Of a DNA stretch of 64,000 bases, positions 18,004 through 26,264 are shown one piece after another; the first letter of the stretch is position 1, and each line of letters begins with the position of its first letter. The translations under genes were made by a program, and so were the position numbers. The notes under the pieces were generated by a model. The model did no database searches and was not told the origin of the DNA. It saw only the letters and a program-made list of their open reading frames with translations. This stretch comes from Aquamicrobium sp. (lineage in GTDB: Bacteria > Pseudomonadota > Alphaproteobacteria > Rhizobiales > Rhizobiaceae). The stretch is taken from the NCBI GenBank assembly GCA_019739225.1, contig JAHHDT010000001.1, positions 310,001 through 374,000 of the forward strand, written 5' to 3'.

Positions 18004-18825
18004 TCAGCTTTCGGCGGCAAGTAGCTGGTCCATCGCGCGCGAAGGCTCGTCGCATCCGGCCTCACCGACCACACGTGCAGGTACGCCCGCCACCACCTTG
18101 TTCGGCGGAACCGGCTTGAGAACGACCGAGCCAGCGGCGACTTTCGCGCAATGGCCGATCTCGATGTTGCCGAGGATCTTCGCGCCGGCCCCTATCAGGA
18201 CGCCATGGCGAATCTTCGGATGTCGGTCGCCCGATTCCTTTCCCGTTCCGCCCAGCGTCACCCCCTGAAGGATCGACACGTTGTCTTCCACCACGGCCGT
18301 GGCGCCAACGACAAGCCCGGTAGCGTGGTCCACGAAGATGCCCTTGCCGATCGGCGCCGCCGGATTGATATCCGTGCCGAACACTGCCGACGAGCGGCTC
18401 TGTAGATAAAGCGCAAAATCCTTGCGGCCGCTGTTCCACAGCCAGTGCGCCAAACGGTGCGTCTGGATCGCATGGAAACCCTTGAAGTAGAGCACCGGCA
18501 TCAGGAACCGGTCGCAGGCCGGGTCGCGGTCGTAATAGGCCTGGATGTCGACGCGAACCGTCGTGCTCCATTCCGGCGTCTCGCGCACCATCATCGCATA
18601 GGTCTGGCGGATCAGGTCGGCCCCGACATCGGGATGATCGAGCCGTTCCGACAGACGATGGATGACCGCGCCTTCGAGACTGTCGTGGTTGAGAATGGTG
18701 GAATAGAGAAACGCCGCCAGGAGCGGGTCGCGTTCAACCGCTTCCGTCGCTTCACGCCGTACCGCCGACCAGATCGGATCGACCGGCTGGATCGCCTCGG
18801 ATCGCGCCACGCTGCTGCTGCTCAT
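18004..18825 (-). CDS. cysE: Serine O-acetyltransferase
   Basis: Makes O-acetylserine from serine and acetyl-CoA, the carbon skeleton for cysteine. From the ATG at 18825 the protein has 273 residues, with the N-terminal helical domain (about 1-150) and then the left-handed beta-helix containing GKGIFVDHATGLVVGATAVV, with catalytic His, and GVTLGGTGKESGDRHPKI. GGGAGG stands about 6 bases before the ATG. The extreme C-terminus ends LLAAES and lacks the usual terminal isoleucine that inserts into cysteine synthase, so complex formation may be weak or absent. Confidence 0.94.
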   Translation of the reverse strand: MSSSSVARSEAIQPVDPIWSAVRREATEAVERDPLLAAFLYSTILNHDSLEGAVIHRLSERLDHPDVGADLIRQTYAMMVRETPEWSTTVRVDIQAYYDRDPACDRFLMPVLYFKGFHAIQTHRLAHWLWNSGRKDFALYLQSRSSAVFGTDINPAAPIGKGIFVDHATGLVVGATAVVEDNVSILQGVTLGGTGKESGDRHPKIRHGVLIGAGAKILGNIEIGHCAKVAAGSVVLKPVPPNKVVAGVPARVVGEAGCDEPSRAMDQLLAAES

Positions 18826-18935
18826 CGGGGCCTCCCGTGTCAAACGCCTTGCTTTGAGCCGGTGCGAACCATAATCCCTTTGCGGTGTCAAATGAACCGC
18901 ATTTTCCTGAACGCGCGTTCAATGGGATTGGTCGC

Positions 18936-19739
18936 ATGCCGGATCACGTAATCGCGCAAACCGAGTTTCTCAACATGTCTCGCGCCGAAAACGGCGTCGT
19001 GACCGTTACGGTCGAGAGACCCGCCCGCAAGAACGCCATGTCGCAGGCGATGTGGCGGGCCATGACATCCCTGTTTGAAGGGCTGGCTGGCGATTCCACC
19101 ATACGTGCCGTCATTCTCAACGGCGCCGGGAGCGACTTCTGTGCCGGGGCGGACATTACCGAGTTCGATACCGTTCGCGGCAGTGCGGAAAAGGCGCGCC
19201 AATACGAAGCCGAAAATTCCGCCACCTTCGCCGCCATCCGGCACTGTCCTGTTCCAACAATCGCGGCGATCAGGGGCATCTGCTTCGGTGGCGGGTTCGG
19301 CATGGCGGCTGCGTGCGACCTGCGGATCGCGTCCACCACCGCGCTGTTCAGCGTTCCGGCCGCCCGGCTCGGTCTCGCCTATCCTGTCGATGCCATGGCC
19401 GACATTGTTCAAGCGCTCGGGTCGCAACTGGCCAAATACCTGACTTTCTCGGCTGCGCGCCTCGACGCGCAAGCCGCATTGGACGCAGGGTTCCTGCTGG
19501 AGATCGTGGAACCTGGCGGCCTCGACCTGCGCGCGACCGAGCTCGCGGCAACGATAGCGGCCAACGCACCGCTGTCCGTGAAGGCATCCAAGGCCTCGAT
19601 CCGTGCAACGCTGACAGGCAGCGCAGCGGATGCGGCCGTTGCGAGTAAGCTTGGCGACGAGACATTTGAAAGCGCCGACTATGCCGAGGGCCGACTGGCC
19701 TTCCGTGAAAAGCGAAGAGCGCTTTTTCAGGGCCGTTGA
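18936..19739 (+). CDS. Enoyl-CoA hydratase/isomerase family protein (crotonase)
   Basis: A 267-residue crotonase-fold enzyme. The oxyanion-hole motifs are GSDFCAGADITEF and GICFGGGFGMAAACDLRIAS. The usual catalytic glutamates of hydratase are not both obvious (LGLAYPVDAMADIV where many have an acidic residue), so it may be another crotonase such as an isomerase or hydrolase. I chose the ATG at 18936; a GTG at 18885 and an ATG at 18975 are alternatives. The gene diverges from cysE. Confidence 0.85.
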   Translation: MPDHVIAQTEFLNMSRAENGVVTVTVERPARKNAMSQAMWRAMTSLFEGLAGDSTIRAVILNGAGSDFCAGADITEFDTVRGSAEKARQYEAENSATFAAIRHCPVPTIAAIRGICFGGGFGMAAACDLRIASTTALFSVPAARLGLAYPVDAMADIVQALGSQLAKYLTFSAARLDAQAALDAGFLLEIVEPGGLDLRATELAATIAANAPLSVKASKASIRATLTGSAADAAVASKLGDETFESADYAEGRLAFREKRRALFQGR

Positions 19740-19839
19740 ACGCGGCGGGTGGTTCCTGCCAGAATGTTGTCAGCATCCCGACTTGCCCGAATGGCGGTTT
19801 TCGGGTGGATGAAGCGATGACCGCTCGTAAGCTCCAGCC

Positions 19840-21030
19840 ATGACGATTCTCGTTTCCAACCGCCAGGCCCGCCGCCATCTTCTTGCCCTTTGCGGCCTCG
19901 ATGGCAGCCGGACCGGCCCGATGCGCAAGGATGAATTGGCCGCGACCATCGCCGACCTGGGATTCGTCCAGGTCGACAGCGTCAACGTGCTCGAGCGTGC
20001 GCATCACCACATCCTCTTCTCGCGTAGCCAGACCTACCGCCGCCGCGATCTGCGGACGCTGGTGGAAAAGGACGGCGCGCTGTTCGAGAACTGGACCCAC
20101 GACGCGTCGATCATCCCCAGCGCCTTCTTCCCCTACTGGCGGCACCGCTTCGAGCGGGAGAAGCAGCGGCTGCGCACACGCTGGAAGGGCCATTTCGGCA
20201 CTGAAGGCTTCGACGACGACCTCACACGCGTGCTTGCTCACATTGCCGACAACGGCCCGGCCATGGCGCGCGACTTCGAGGGCGACAAGCCTTCCTCCGG
20301 CTGGTGGGACTGGCATCCCTCCAAGGCCGCGCTCGAGTTCCTGTGGCGCACCGGCGACCTCGCCATCGCCCGGCGCGAGGGGTTCCAGAAAGTCTACGAC
20401 CTGACCGAGAGGGTGATCCCCGACGATCACCGGCGCGACGAAGTCGAGCACGATGCCTTCGTCGACTGGGCATGCAGGCAGGCGCTCATGCGCCTCGGCT
20501 TTGCCACTCGGGGCGAGATCGCTGCGTTCTGGGCACTTCTGACGCCGGCCGAAGTCGACGAATGGATCGCCAGGAATCGCGACGAACTGGTGCCGGTCCG
20601 TGTGGAGAGTGTCGGCGACGGCAAGCCCCGCGTCTGTTTCGCGCTGCCCGGCGCGGCAGAGGCTGCGATTGAGGCTAACGAAGTGCAGGATCGTGTACGC
20701 ATCCTGAGCCCGTTCGACCCGCTGTTGCGCGACCGTGCACGCGCAGAGCGGCTATTCGGCTTCTTTTACCGCATCGAGATCTTCGTGCCCGAAGCCAAGC
20801 GACAATATGGCTACTACGTCTACCCCGTGCTGCGCGGCGAACAGGCGGTTGGGCGCATCGACGTCAAGGCCGAGCGCGAGAGCGACGCGCTCGTCGTGCG
20901 GGCCTTCTGGCCGGAAGCCGGTGTGCGCAATTCCAAGGCGCTTATCTCGAAGCTCGAGGCAGAGCTCGAACGCCTGCGCCGGTTCGCCGGCGTTGGCCGC
21001 GTCGAATTTGTCGACGGATGGATGCGATGA
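19840..21030 (+). CDS. YcaQ/AlkX-type winged-helix DNA glycosylase
   Basis: A 396-residue protein of the HTH_42 family, which includes AlkZ and the E. coli YcaQ (AlkX) interstrand-crosslink glycosylases. The catalytic Q-x-D motif is Q44-V45-D46 in LGFVQVDSVNVLERAHHHILFSR; AlkX members have Q-x-D where AlkZ has Q-x-Q. Length is typical and no truncation is seen. The stop overlaps the ATG of the next gene by four bases, so the pair is coupled. The likely role is repair of alkylated or crosslinked DNA. Confidence 0.9.
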   Translation: MTILVSNRQARRHLLALCGLDGSRTGPMRKDELAATIADLGFVQVDSVNVLERAHHHILFSRSQTYRRRDLRTLVEKDGALFENWTHDASIIPSAFFPYWRHRFEREKQRLRTRWKGHFGTEGFDDDLTRVLAHIADNGPAMARDFEGDKPSSGWWDWHPSKAALEFLWRTGDLAIARREGFQKVYDLTERVIPDDHRRDEVEHDAFVDWACRQALMRLGFATRGEIAAFWALLTPAEVDEWIARNRDELVPVRVESVGDGKPRVCFALPGAAEAAIEANEVQDRVRILSPFDPLLRDRARAERLFGFFYRIEIFVPEAKRQYGYYVYPVLRGEQAVGRIDVKAERESDALVVRAFWPEAGVRNSKALISKLEAELERLRRFAGVGRVEFVDGWMR

Positions 21031-21596
21031 GCACGCATGTCATCTTCTGGCGCCGGATCGACGTGGAGGGTCACGATTGCGGTAGGCTTTCGCCGGTCGA
21101 TGACGGTTGGTCGATCGAAGGCGTCGCCACCTTTCTCCACGAAAGCAAGCCAACCTGTCTGCGGCACCGGGTCTCCTGCGATACGGGATGGCGCACGCGC
21201 AATGCGACCGTTTCCGGATGGCTGGGCGACAAGCCGATCGAGCTGGAGATCGGGCGCTCGGCGAATGGCGCATGGCAGCTCAACAGCGTCGATCAGGATG
21301 CTCCGGCCGAACTTGTCGACCTCGACCTCGGCTTCACCCCGGCAACCAACATCCTGCCGATAAGGCGTCTCGCACTTTCGGTCGGGCAGGAGACGGCCGT
21401 CCCCGCCGCCTATCTCGCCTTCCCTGCGCTGCACCTGGAACAGCTCGACCAAAGCTATCGACGCCTTGGTGACTCGAATTACGCCTACGCCGCACCGCGC
21501 TTCGACTATGAAGCAACGCTGGAGGTGGCGGAAACCGGCTTCGTCACCCTCTATCCCGGACTTTGGGAGGCTGTTGCTCCCGTTGATGCGTCTTAG
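21027..21596 (+). CDS. Putative glycolipid-binding domain protein (DUF1089)
   Basis: A 189-residue protein matching the putative glycolipid-binding family (PF06475, formerly DUF1089) by its repeated beta-strand pattern: VIFWRRIDVEGHDCGRLS, DTGWRTRNATVSGW and LDLGFTPATNILPIRRLALSVGQE. The name of the family rests on one structural inference; function is unknown. The ATG overlaps the stop of the glycosylase gene (ATGA at 21027-21030). A large palindromic element follows the stop. Confidence 0.82.
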   Translation: MSTHVIFWRRIDVEGHDCGRLSPVDDGWSIEGVATFLHESKPTCLRHRVSCDTGWRTRNATVSGWLGDKPIELEIGRSANGAWQLNSVDQDAPAELVDLDLGFTPATNILPIRRLALSVGQETAVPAAYLAFPALHLEQLDQSYRRLGDSNYAYAAPRFDYEATLEVAETGFVTLYPGLWEAVAPVDAS

Positions 21597-21708
21597 ATAG
21601 CGGCAAGGCGGCGTTTTCGCCGGGCCCCGCTAAAGCGTGTCGCTGCCGATGGTATTCAGATAGGAGCTCTACACCTGTGTCCCGTCGATTCGCGTCGAAC
21701 CCCTCAGC

Positions 21709-21789
21709 GACGTCATCCTCGGGCTTGTCCCGAGGATCTACTGCTCTTACAGGTTGGCAGATCCTCGGGACAAGCCCGAGGATGACGTC
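21709..21789. repeat. Nested palindromic intergenic element
   Basis: Two exact 31-base arms (21709-21739 and 21759-21789) form an inverted repeat around a 19-base spacer. Each arm is itself a hairpin: CCTCGGGCTTGTCCCGAGG, with 7-base stems and a 5-base loop. It lies between convergent genes and resembles the dispersed palindromic repeats of rhizobial genomes. It may also stop transcription from both sides. Confidence 0.9.
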
Positions 21790-21821
21790 GTCAATATGAA
21801 GCCGACAACGCGCAACACGCT

Positions 21822-22688
21822 TTAGGCCGCCGCGCGGTCGCTCAGGAAGTCCAGCACCGCCGCGCTGAACACGTCGTTCTTGTCGCCGGCCACCATGTGC
21901 CCTGCCCCGCCGACATCGACATAGCTCGCCGACGGCGCGGTTTCGACGAATTCACGGGCATATTCCTCATGCACCAGCTCCGACTGCATGCCGCGTACCA
22001 GCAGCACAGGCAGGTGCAGTTCCGGCAGGCCGTCGATCACTTCCTCCATGGTCTCGCGCGCATGCAGGTTTATGTTGCGCTCGCTTGTCATGAAGGCGGG
22101 GTCCCAGTGCCAGCGATAGCGGCCGTCCGATCCCAGCCGCAGGTTCTTGCGCAAGCCGTCGAGCGAACGCGGGCGCTTGCGGTTGGGCAGATAGCCGGCG
22201 ATTGCCTCGGCTGCTTCCTCGAGCGTCGCGAAGCCCTCCTCCATCCGCTCGCCCATGAAACCCTGGATCTTGGCAACACCTTCCGGATCCATGCGCGGGG
22301 TGATGTCAACCAGCACGAGCGAATCGAGCAGCGGCCCGTGCCGCGTCTCCGCGATCAGCATCGAAAGCCCACCAAGCGAGGCGCCAACGGCCGCCGGCGT
22401 TGCGTGAAATCGCTCCTTCGTCTGGCGCACGAGCGCCACGGCATCGGCGCCATAGTCGGCAAAGCTGTAATTGCCGCTCGGCACCCATTCGCTTTCGCCA
22501 TGCCCGCGCAGGTCGACAGCGATGGCGCGCATGCCGTTCTCGGCAACGCGCCTTGCCGTCGCGTCCCAGGCGCGGCGGGTCTGTCCGCCCCCATGCAGGA
22601 AGAGCACCGGCTGTCCGTGTCCGTCCCAGAGGTCGGCGACGAGCCGGTTGCCCTCCGCGCCTGCGAATTCGATCGGTGTTGGTGTCAT
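21822..22688 (-). CDS. Alpha/beta hydrolase
   Basis: A 288-residue alpha/beta hydrolase. The nucleophile is Ser104 in VGASLGGLS, the oxyanion region is FLHGGGQTRRAWD, and the catalytic His is in GGAGHMVAGD near the C-terminus. A cap domain lies about residues 130-210. The substrate is unknown; esterases, C-C hydrolases and haloperoxidase-like enzymes share the fold. Its ATG overlaps the stop of the preceding hydrolase (22685-22688), so two related hydrolases are translated together. Confidence 0.88.
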   Translation of the reverse strand: MTPTPIEFAGAEGNRLVADLWDGHGQPVLFLHGGGQTRRAWDATARRVAENGMRAIAVDLRGHGESEWVPSGNYSFADYGADAVALVRQTKERFHATPAAVGASLGGLSMLIAETRHGPLLDSLVLVDITPRMDPEGVAKIQGFMGERMEEGFATLEEAAEAIAGYLPNRKRPRSLDGLRKNLRLGSDGRYRWHWDPAFMTSERNINLHARETMEEVIDGLPELHLPVLLVRGMQSELVHEEYAREFVETAPSASYVDVGGAGHMVAGDKNDVFSAAVLDFLSDRAAA

Positions 22689-23455
22689 GTAATCGGATGG
22701 TCCTTCAGGAATTCCAGGACCTTAGCTTTCCATGAGCGGTCGCCGACGGCCAGCATATGGTCGCGCCCTTCGATATCGAAAGCTTCGGCATCCGGCAGCA
22801 GCGCGGCAAGTTTCTGCGCAGAGCCGGCAATGTCGTCCTTCGTGCCGACGCCGATGAGCACGGGCTGGCGGATGCGGCCAAGCTCGTCCTCGGCGACCAA
22901 CTCGCGCGACGTCTCGATGCAGGCCGCAAGCGCTTCTCGATCGCTCTTTGTCTGGTCCGCGAAGGTGCGGAACATCCGGCCGCGCGGATGGCTGATCGCC
23001 TCTGGGTCGGGCGCGACAAGCGCCTCGGCGATCGGGTCCCAGTCGCCGACCCCGTCGACCATGCCGTAGCCCAGTCCGCCGAGGATCAGCGTTGCGACTT
23101 TCTCCGGGTGCGCCAATGCGAGGAAGGTCGAGAGCCGCGCGCCCATCGAATAGCCGAACACATGCGCCTGGCCGATGCCGAGGTGATCGAGCAGCGCGGC
23201 GGCGTCCTCGGCCATGACATCGGGAGTATAGTCGGCGGGATCGTAGCTCTTGGTCGAGCGACCATGGCCGCGATTGTCGAGCGCGATGGCGCGATAGCCC
23301 GCTTCCGTCAGCGTTTTCACCCAGCCGGGGGCAACCCAGTTGACGTGATGGCTGGACGCGAAGCCATGGATAAGGAGCACGGGCTCGCCGGAGCCGCTCG
23401 CAGGCTCCCGGTCGATGAAGGCGATCTCGAAGCCGTCGTGTGAAAAGGTCTGCAT
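22685..23455 (-). CDS. Alpha/beta hydrolase
   Basis: A 256-residue alpha/beta hydrolase with LLIHGFASSHHVNW, nucleophile Ser103 in FGYSMGARLS and catalytic His in GRDHMLAVGD. I use the ATG at 23455 with GGAGA about 11 bases upstream; a TTG at 23464 adds three residues. The gene is in a minus-strand run after the double cold-shock gene and the DUF192 gene, and overlaps the next hydrolase gene. Substrate unknown. Confidence 0.88.
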   Translation of the reverse strand: MQTFSHDGFEIAFIDREPASGSGEPVLLIHGFASSHHVNWVAPGWVKTLTEAGYRAIALDNRGHGRSTKSYDPADYTPDVMAEDAAALLDHLGIGQAHVFGYSMGARLSTFLALAHPEKVATLILGGLGYGMVDGVGDWDPIAEALVAPDPEAISHPRGRMFRTFADQTKSDREALAACIETSRELVAEDELGRIRQPVLIGVGTKDDIAGSAQKLAALLPDAEAFDIEGRDHMLAVGDRSWKAKVLEFLKDHPIT

Positions 23456-23481
23456 GAAAGGCAATATCTCCGCAGCGCGGC

Positions 23482-23988
23482 TTAACCTGCGCCCGCGACC
23501 CTGTCGATGAGCGGATGGCGTATGCGCACGCCATCGGAAATGCCGGTCTTTTGCGCCGTGCCGCGTTTCAGTTCAAGCACGAACCGAACCGGCGCGCCGG
23601 GACCAATGGAAGCAAGTGAGAACGGTTCGCCGGGCAGCACCGCCGCAACGAGTCCGTCATCACCGATGAACACAAGATCCAACGGCATCGGCGTGTTCTT
23701 CATCCAGAACGACACGCGGCGCGTCTGCTCGAATACGAACAGCATGCCATGCATGTCGCCCATGCTGGTGCGAAACATCAGTCCGGCGGACCTTTTCAGG
23801 TCGGTGTCCGCCACCTCGATCGTGAAGCTTTGCTCGCCGCCTTCAGCCTCCGCCACAAGCGCGTCCGGGCTGGTCGGCAGCATCATCGGTTGCCCTTCGG
23901 CAACCGGAATCTCGCTCAACGCCTGCGGCGCCCCCATGGCAAGAGACGCAGCAATGAAAATCAGAAATATTCGGGCGAAACGCAACAT
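23482..23988 (-). CDS. Exported DUF192 domain protein
   Basis: A 168-residue protein with a Sec signal peptide (MLRFARIFLIFIAASLAMGA) and a DUF192 domain, seen in RSAGLMFRTSMGDMHGMLFVF, FWMKNTPMPLDLVFI and the C-terminal VRFVLELKRGTAQKTGI. Function is unknown; family members are small, mostly exported or membrane-linked. I chose the ATG at 23988, which has AGGA upstream, over 24030, which would spoil the signal peptide. It follows the cold-shock gene by 38 bases. Confidence 0.88.
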   Translation of the reverse strand: MLRFARIFLIFIAASLAMGAPQALSEIPVAEGQPMMLPTSPDALVAEAEGGEQSFTIEVADTDLKRSAGLMFRTSMGDMHGMLFVFEQTRRVSFWMKNTPMPLDLVFIGDDGLVAAVLPGEPFSLASIGPGAPVRFVLELKRGTAQKTGISDGVRIRHPLIDRVAGAG

Positions 23989-24026
23989 GGACCATCCTGC
24001 CTGCCGGTGGCCGGAAGGATTTGGCA

Positions 24027-24620
24027 TCAATGCGCGACCGGCAGGGTCCCCATATCGGGGTGAATTTCGGCGGCCATAAGGCCCTTGTCCCCCTTACCGA
24101 AGCGCACCAGCACCACCTGGCCGGGACGCAGCTCGGTCAATCCGTAGCGCCGCAGGGTTTCCATGTGGATGAAGATGTCCTCGGTGCCCTCACCGCGCGT
24201 CAGGAAGCCGAAACCCTTGGTGCGATTAAACCACTTCACCAGCGCCCGCTCGAGGCCACTCTCGGCCGTCACGCTGACATGCGTGCGCTCCAGCGGCTGT
24301 TCGGCCGGGTGCACGGCATTGGTGTTGTCCATGGAGAGGACTTTGAAAGCCTGAAGGCCTCGTTCGCCCCTGCGAACGAGGCAAACCACGCGCGCGCCTT
24401 CAAGCGCAGTCTGGAAACCGTCCTTGCGCAGGCAGGTCACATGGAGGAGCACATCGCCCATCCCCACCTCGTCCGGCAGGATGAACCCGTAACCCTTGGC
24501 GACATCGAACCACTTGATCGCACCCGAAATTTCAGCGAGCGCTACCTCATCTCCGTTATCCGGACCCAAGGTTTCGTCAATGGCCGCGTAGCGCCTCTCT
24601 GAAGAGGCCTTGTCCCCCAT
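24027..24620 (-). CDS. Double cold-shock-domain protein
   Basis: A 197-residue RNA/DNA-binding protein with two cold-shock domains joined by a linker. The first (about 30-95) has the RNP1-like KGYGFILP, the second (about 125-190) has KGFGFLTRG and DIFIHMETL. Tandem-CSD proteins are common in alphaproteobacteria, where some respond to cold or stationary phase. The N-terminal 28 residues are acidic and outside the folds. A possible promoter (TTGCTA, 18 bases, TTATCC) lies upstream at 24666-24695. Confidence 0.92.
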   Translation of the reverse strand: MGDKASSERRYAAIDETLGPDNGDEVALAEISGAIKWFDVAKGYGFILPDEVGMGDVLLHVTCLRKDGFQTALEGARVVCLVRRGERGLQAFKVLSMDNTNAVHPAEQPLERTHVSVTAESGLERALVKWFNRTKGFGFLTRGEGTEDIFIHMETLRRYGLTELRPGQVVLVRFGKGDKGLMAAEIHPDMGTLPVAH

Positions 24621-24665
24621 CCCGACACACCTTTCTTCAATTCAGCCAAGTGATTCTGATCGACA

Positions 24666-24695
24666 GGATAACACCGTGCAATCGTGGGTTAGCAA
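24666..24695 (-). promoter_or_regulatory. Possible promoter of the cold-shock gene
   Basis: On the minus strand TTGCTA (24695-24690) and TTATCC (24671-24666) are 18 bases apart, about 45 bases before the ATG at 24620. Each hexamer keeps four of six consensus bases. Confidence 0.4.
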
Positions 24696-24841
24696 GAGCC
24701 GCTTAGCATTTTTCAACATTTCGCGGCCGACAATACTGTGGTTTGTCTTCGTTAAGCCCCACCTGTCAGGCTGACGGTTGCCCCCGGTGCCGGCCTGCTC
24801 CATATCATGCCTGCAAACACGACCCACCCACAGGAACAATC

Positions 24842-25282
24842 ATGCGCTATCTGCACACCATGGTCCGCGTGAAGGACGTAGACGCTTCGCTCGATTTCTA
24901 TTGCCGCAAGCTGGGCCTCAAGGAAGTCCGCCGCATCGAGAATGAACAGGGGCGATTCACGCTCATCTTCCTGGCGGCGCCGGAAGACGAACAGGCCGGC
25001 ATCGCCGACAAGGCGCCGCTGGTCGAACTCACCTATAACTGGGATACGGAAGACTATCAGGGCGGACGCAATTTCGGCCACCTGGCCTATGAGGTCGACG
25101 ACATCTACGCCACCTGCCAGCACCTCATGGACAATGGCGTGACGATCAACCGCCCGCCGCGCGACGGCAACATGGCTTTCGTCAGGTCGCCGGACGGCAT
25201 CTCGATCGAATTGCTTCAGAAAGGTCCGGCCAAGCCCAAGGCCGAACCCTGGGCCTCGATGGAAAACACCGGTAGCTGGTAG
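24842..25282 (+). CDS. gloA: Lactoylglutathione lyase (glyoxalase I)
   Basis: Converts the methylglyoxal-glutathione hemithioacetal to lactoylglutathione. The 146-residue protein has the glyoxalase I pattern [20 protein letters not shown] with metal ligand His5, then the Glu in LVELTYNWD, His in NFGHLAYEV and Glu in SIELLQ. Length is typical for the nickel-type bacterial enzyme. AGGA stands 7 bases before the ATG at 24842. The gene converges on a J-domain gene. Confidence 0.94.
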   Translation: MRYLHTMVRVKDVDASLDFYCRKLGLKEVRRIENEQGRFTLIFLAAPEDEQAGIADKAPLVELTYNWDTEDYQGGRNFGHLAYEVDDIYATCQHLMDNGVTINRPPRDGNMAFVRSPDGISIELLQKGPAKPKAEPWASMENTGSW

Positions 25283-25295
25283 GCAACTGTCTTGC

Positions 25296-25323
25296 GAGCA
25301 GCGCGGTGCAAGCCGCGCGGCTC
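25296..25323. terminator. Hairpin between convergent gloA and J-domain genes
   Basis: GAGCAGCGCGG (25296-25306) pairs with CCGCGCGGCTC (25313-25323) with one mismatch around a 6-base loop. It lies just after the gloA stop, where a shared terminator would be expected, but only a short T-rich tail (TTG) follows. Confidence 0.4.
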
Positions 25324-25341
25324 TTGCGGCACCAATAGAGA

Positions 25342-25818
25342 TCAGCGCTTGGCGCGCTTGGCCTCGTCGATCAGCATGTTGGCGATCTGCATGCGCAACG
25401 CGGCGCGTTCTCGCAACTCTTCCGGCATTCGGTCGGGATGATAGCGCAACGCAAAGCTGCGCCGCGCGCGGTCGAGTTCGTCCGGCTTGCTCTTGGGTCC
25501 GATGCCCAGTTCGCGTGAAATCGAATCAGGGTCGAGGAAGAAGAGATCTTCCAACGCAGGTTGCAGATTGGCCGGGTTCTGCGGCGCCTGCTTTGGCTTC
25601 TTCGGCTCGGACTGTTCGGCGTTGTCGCCGTATTCGCGTATCGCGCGATCCGGAAAGAGCGCGAGGTTTTCCGCCTGCAAACGCTCTATCTGGGCCAGCA
25701 TATCGACGCGCAACGACGGCGCCACGCCACCCTCCGGTTCGTCGGGTTCGGCATCGGCCGTAGCGGCAAGCAACTGATCGAGCAGCGCGCCAAAATCAAG
25801 TTCCGCATTTGCGCCCAC
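25342..25818 (-). CDS. J-domain-containing protein
   Basis: A 158-residue protein with a C-terminal J-domain: the HPD motif is at residues 127-129 in ALRYHPDRMPEELRERAALRMQ. J-domains stimulate the ATPase of DnaK-type Hsp70 proteins. The N-terminal 100 residues are acidic, low in complexity and unlike DnaJ. It starts with GTG, and GGGAGA 6-7 bases upstream supports this start. It is not a full DnaJ since the Gly/Phe and zinc regions are missing; its client is unknown. Confidence 0.82.
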   Translation of the reverse strand: MGANAELDFGALLDQLLAATADAEPDEPEGGVAPSLRVDMLAQIERLQAENLALFPDRAIREYGDNAEQSEPKKPKQAPQNPANLQPALEDLFFLDPDSISRELGIGPKSKPDELDRARRSFALRYHPDRMPEELRERAALRMQIANMLIDEAKRAKR

Positions 25819-26027
25819 CGAAGTCTCCCGTTCCCAGGCGTTAGCGACTGTCGTTCACGCTAAGCGCGTCCGGTTAAAAAGGTTCCCTCAAATTGCCGCG
25901 GATTTTCGCGACCGGTCACTTTGCGTGGCGATCGACAGCATGGCAGCCATGCACATGCTGCACTGCACAATCCGAATGAAGGCATCTATATTCAGACATC
26001 GGGAGGACAAACCGAAGGGAGCCTGAC

Positions 26028-26201
26028 ATGGGGTTCTTCACTGAGTTCTTCGTCCGCCCTCGCCCGCAAGAGGCTGAACGGTACCGCGCAACGCTTGCCC
26101 TGCTGGAATCGATGAGCCCCGCAGACCGGGCTGACATCGGCATCAAACCGGCTGATTTCCCGAGGATCGCAAGGGAAGCGGCCAGAAGGCAGCTATCCTA
26201 G
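26028..26201 (+). CDS. Small DUF1127-like protein, 57 residues
   Basis: A short frame with good translation signals: GGGAG about 7 bases before the ATG at 26028, and TAG at 26199-26201. The product starts MGFFTEFFVRPRPQEAERYR and its second half, ESMSPADRADIGIKPADFPRI, strongly resembles the DUF1127 pattern (a 'D-IG-I---D-PR' motif) of small Arg-rich proteins, some of which bind RNA or affect phosphate and nitrogen responses in alphaproteobacteria. The first third is unusual for the family. It lies alone between the J-domain gene and a secreted-protein gene. Confidence 0.7.
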   Translation: MGFFTEFFVRPRPQEAERYRATLALLESMSPADRADIGIKPADFPRIAREAARRQLS

Positions 26202-26264
26202 GTAAGAGCCTTCTTCTCCTCTCGCAGGGGAAGCGTTACTCTCCGTCAACCACGGAGACCGACG

